Shown piece after piece: positions 63,997 through 64,000 of a stretch of 64,000 nucleotides of DNA (positions are counted from its first letter, which is position 1; the number at the start of each line of letters is the position of its first letter). The notes under the pieces are model-generated. The model saw nothing but the letters and a program-made list of their open reading frames with translations, ran no database searches and was not told the origin of the DNA. Both the position numbers and the translations under genes were made by a program. Location: the NCBI RefSeq assembly GCF_002890915.1, contig NZ_POUT01000001.1, positions 62,001 to 126,000 of the forward strand, in the 5' to 3' direction. This DNA is from Stutzerimonas stutzeri (GTDB lineage Bacteria; Pseudomonadota; Gammaproteobacteria; Pseudomonadales; Pseudomonadaceae).

Positions 63997-64000
63997 CCGA
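63993..64000 (+). CDS. Start of next gene, probably DUF484 (5' end only)
   Basis: An ATG at 63993 overlaps the dapF stop (CTATGA) and continues off the window. In Pseudomonas dapF is followed by a DUF484 gene and xerC, so this is a synteny-based guess; only two codons and part of a third are visible. Confidence 0.45.

Overview
The window is a gene-dense, GC-rich piece of chromosome from a member of the Pseudomonadaceae. The gene content and order (pilMNOPQ-aroKB, ponA, maeB, rpmE, priA, argS; ubiD-rho-trxA-ppx-ppk-hemB; algP-algQ-dsbB-hemYXDC-algR-algZ-argH; cyaA; rnk-cyaY-lptM-lysA-dapF) follow what I remember of the Pseudomonas aeruginosa chromosome. Small differences, an NnrS gene next to argH and REP-type repeats beginning GTAGGAGCG suggest a Pseudomonas stutzeri (Stutzerimonas)-like organism. 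The genus call is an inference from synteny and protein character; no rRNA gene is present.

Layout: 1-7.8 kb (minus strand) is the type IV pilus assembly operon pilMNOPQ running into aroK, aroB and a DamX-like ATPase cut by the left edge. 7.9-17.9 kb holds ponA (plus), maeB, a thermonuclease-like gene and rpmE (minus), then priA, argS and a SPOR-domain gene (plus). At 17.9-18.07 kb a terminator and a 24-bp-arm REP palindrome mark an apparent synteny break. 18.07-22.5 kb (minus) carries a flavin reductase, ubiD, rho and trxA. ppx (plus) and ppk (minus) follow, separated by a 4.5 kb iron-uptake module: a catecholate-type TonB receptor, a DUF2218 protein and a periplasmic esterase, with a divergent AraC regulator. 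31-41 kb holds hemB, elbB, small transport and membrane genes, an ABC-F ATPase, algP, algQ/rsd and dsbB. 41.1-47.3 kb is one minus-strand run algZ-algR-hemC-hemD-hemX-hemY with overlapping starts and stops, interrupted only by a 7-bp tandem repeat between algR and hemC. argH, nnrS, three small genes and cyaA follow on the plus strand.

54.6-60.4 kb, between cyaA and rnk, is the most interesting accessory block. It has a Fur-box-like site, an ECF sigma factor, a FecR-type anti-sigma factor, a TonB receptor with an N-terminal signalling (STN) domain, and a translationally coupled periplasmic di-heme peroxidase of the MauG/CcpA superfamily. This resembles a cell-surface signalling system whose imported ligand or partner is processed by a heme enzyme. 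The closest described layout I know is the methanobactin uptake set (MbnI-R-T-P-H), but no MbnP or peptide precursor is visible. The window ends with a frameshifted small gene, rnk, cyaY, lptM, lysA, dapF and the first codons of another gene.

No rRNA, tRNA, CRISPR array, prophage or intact insertion sequence was seen.
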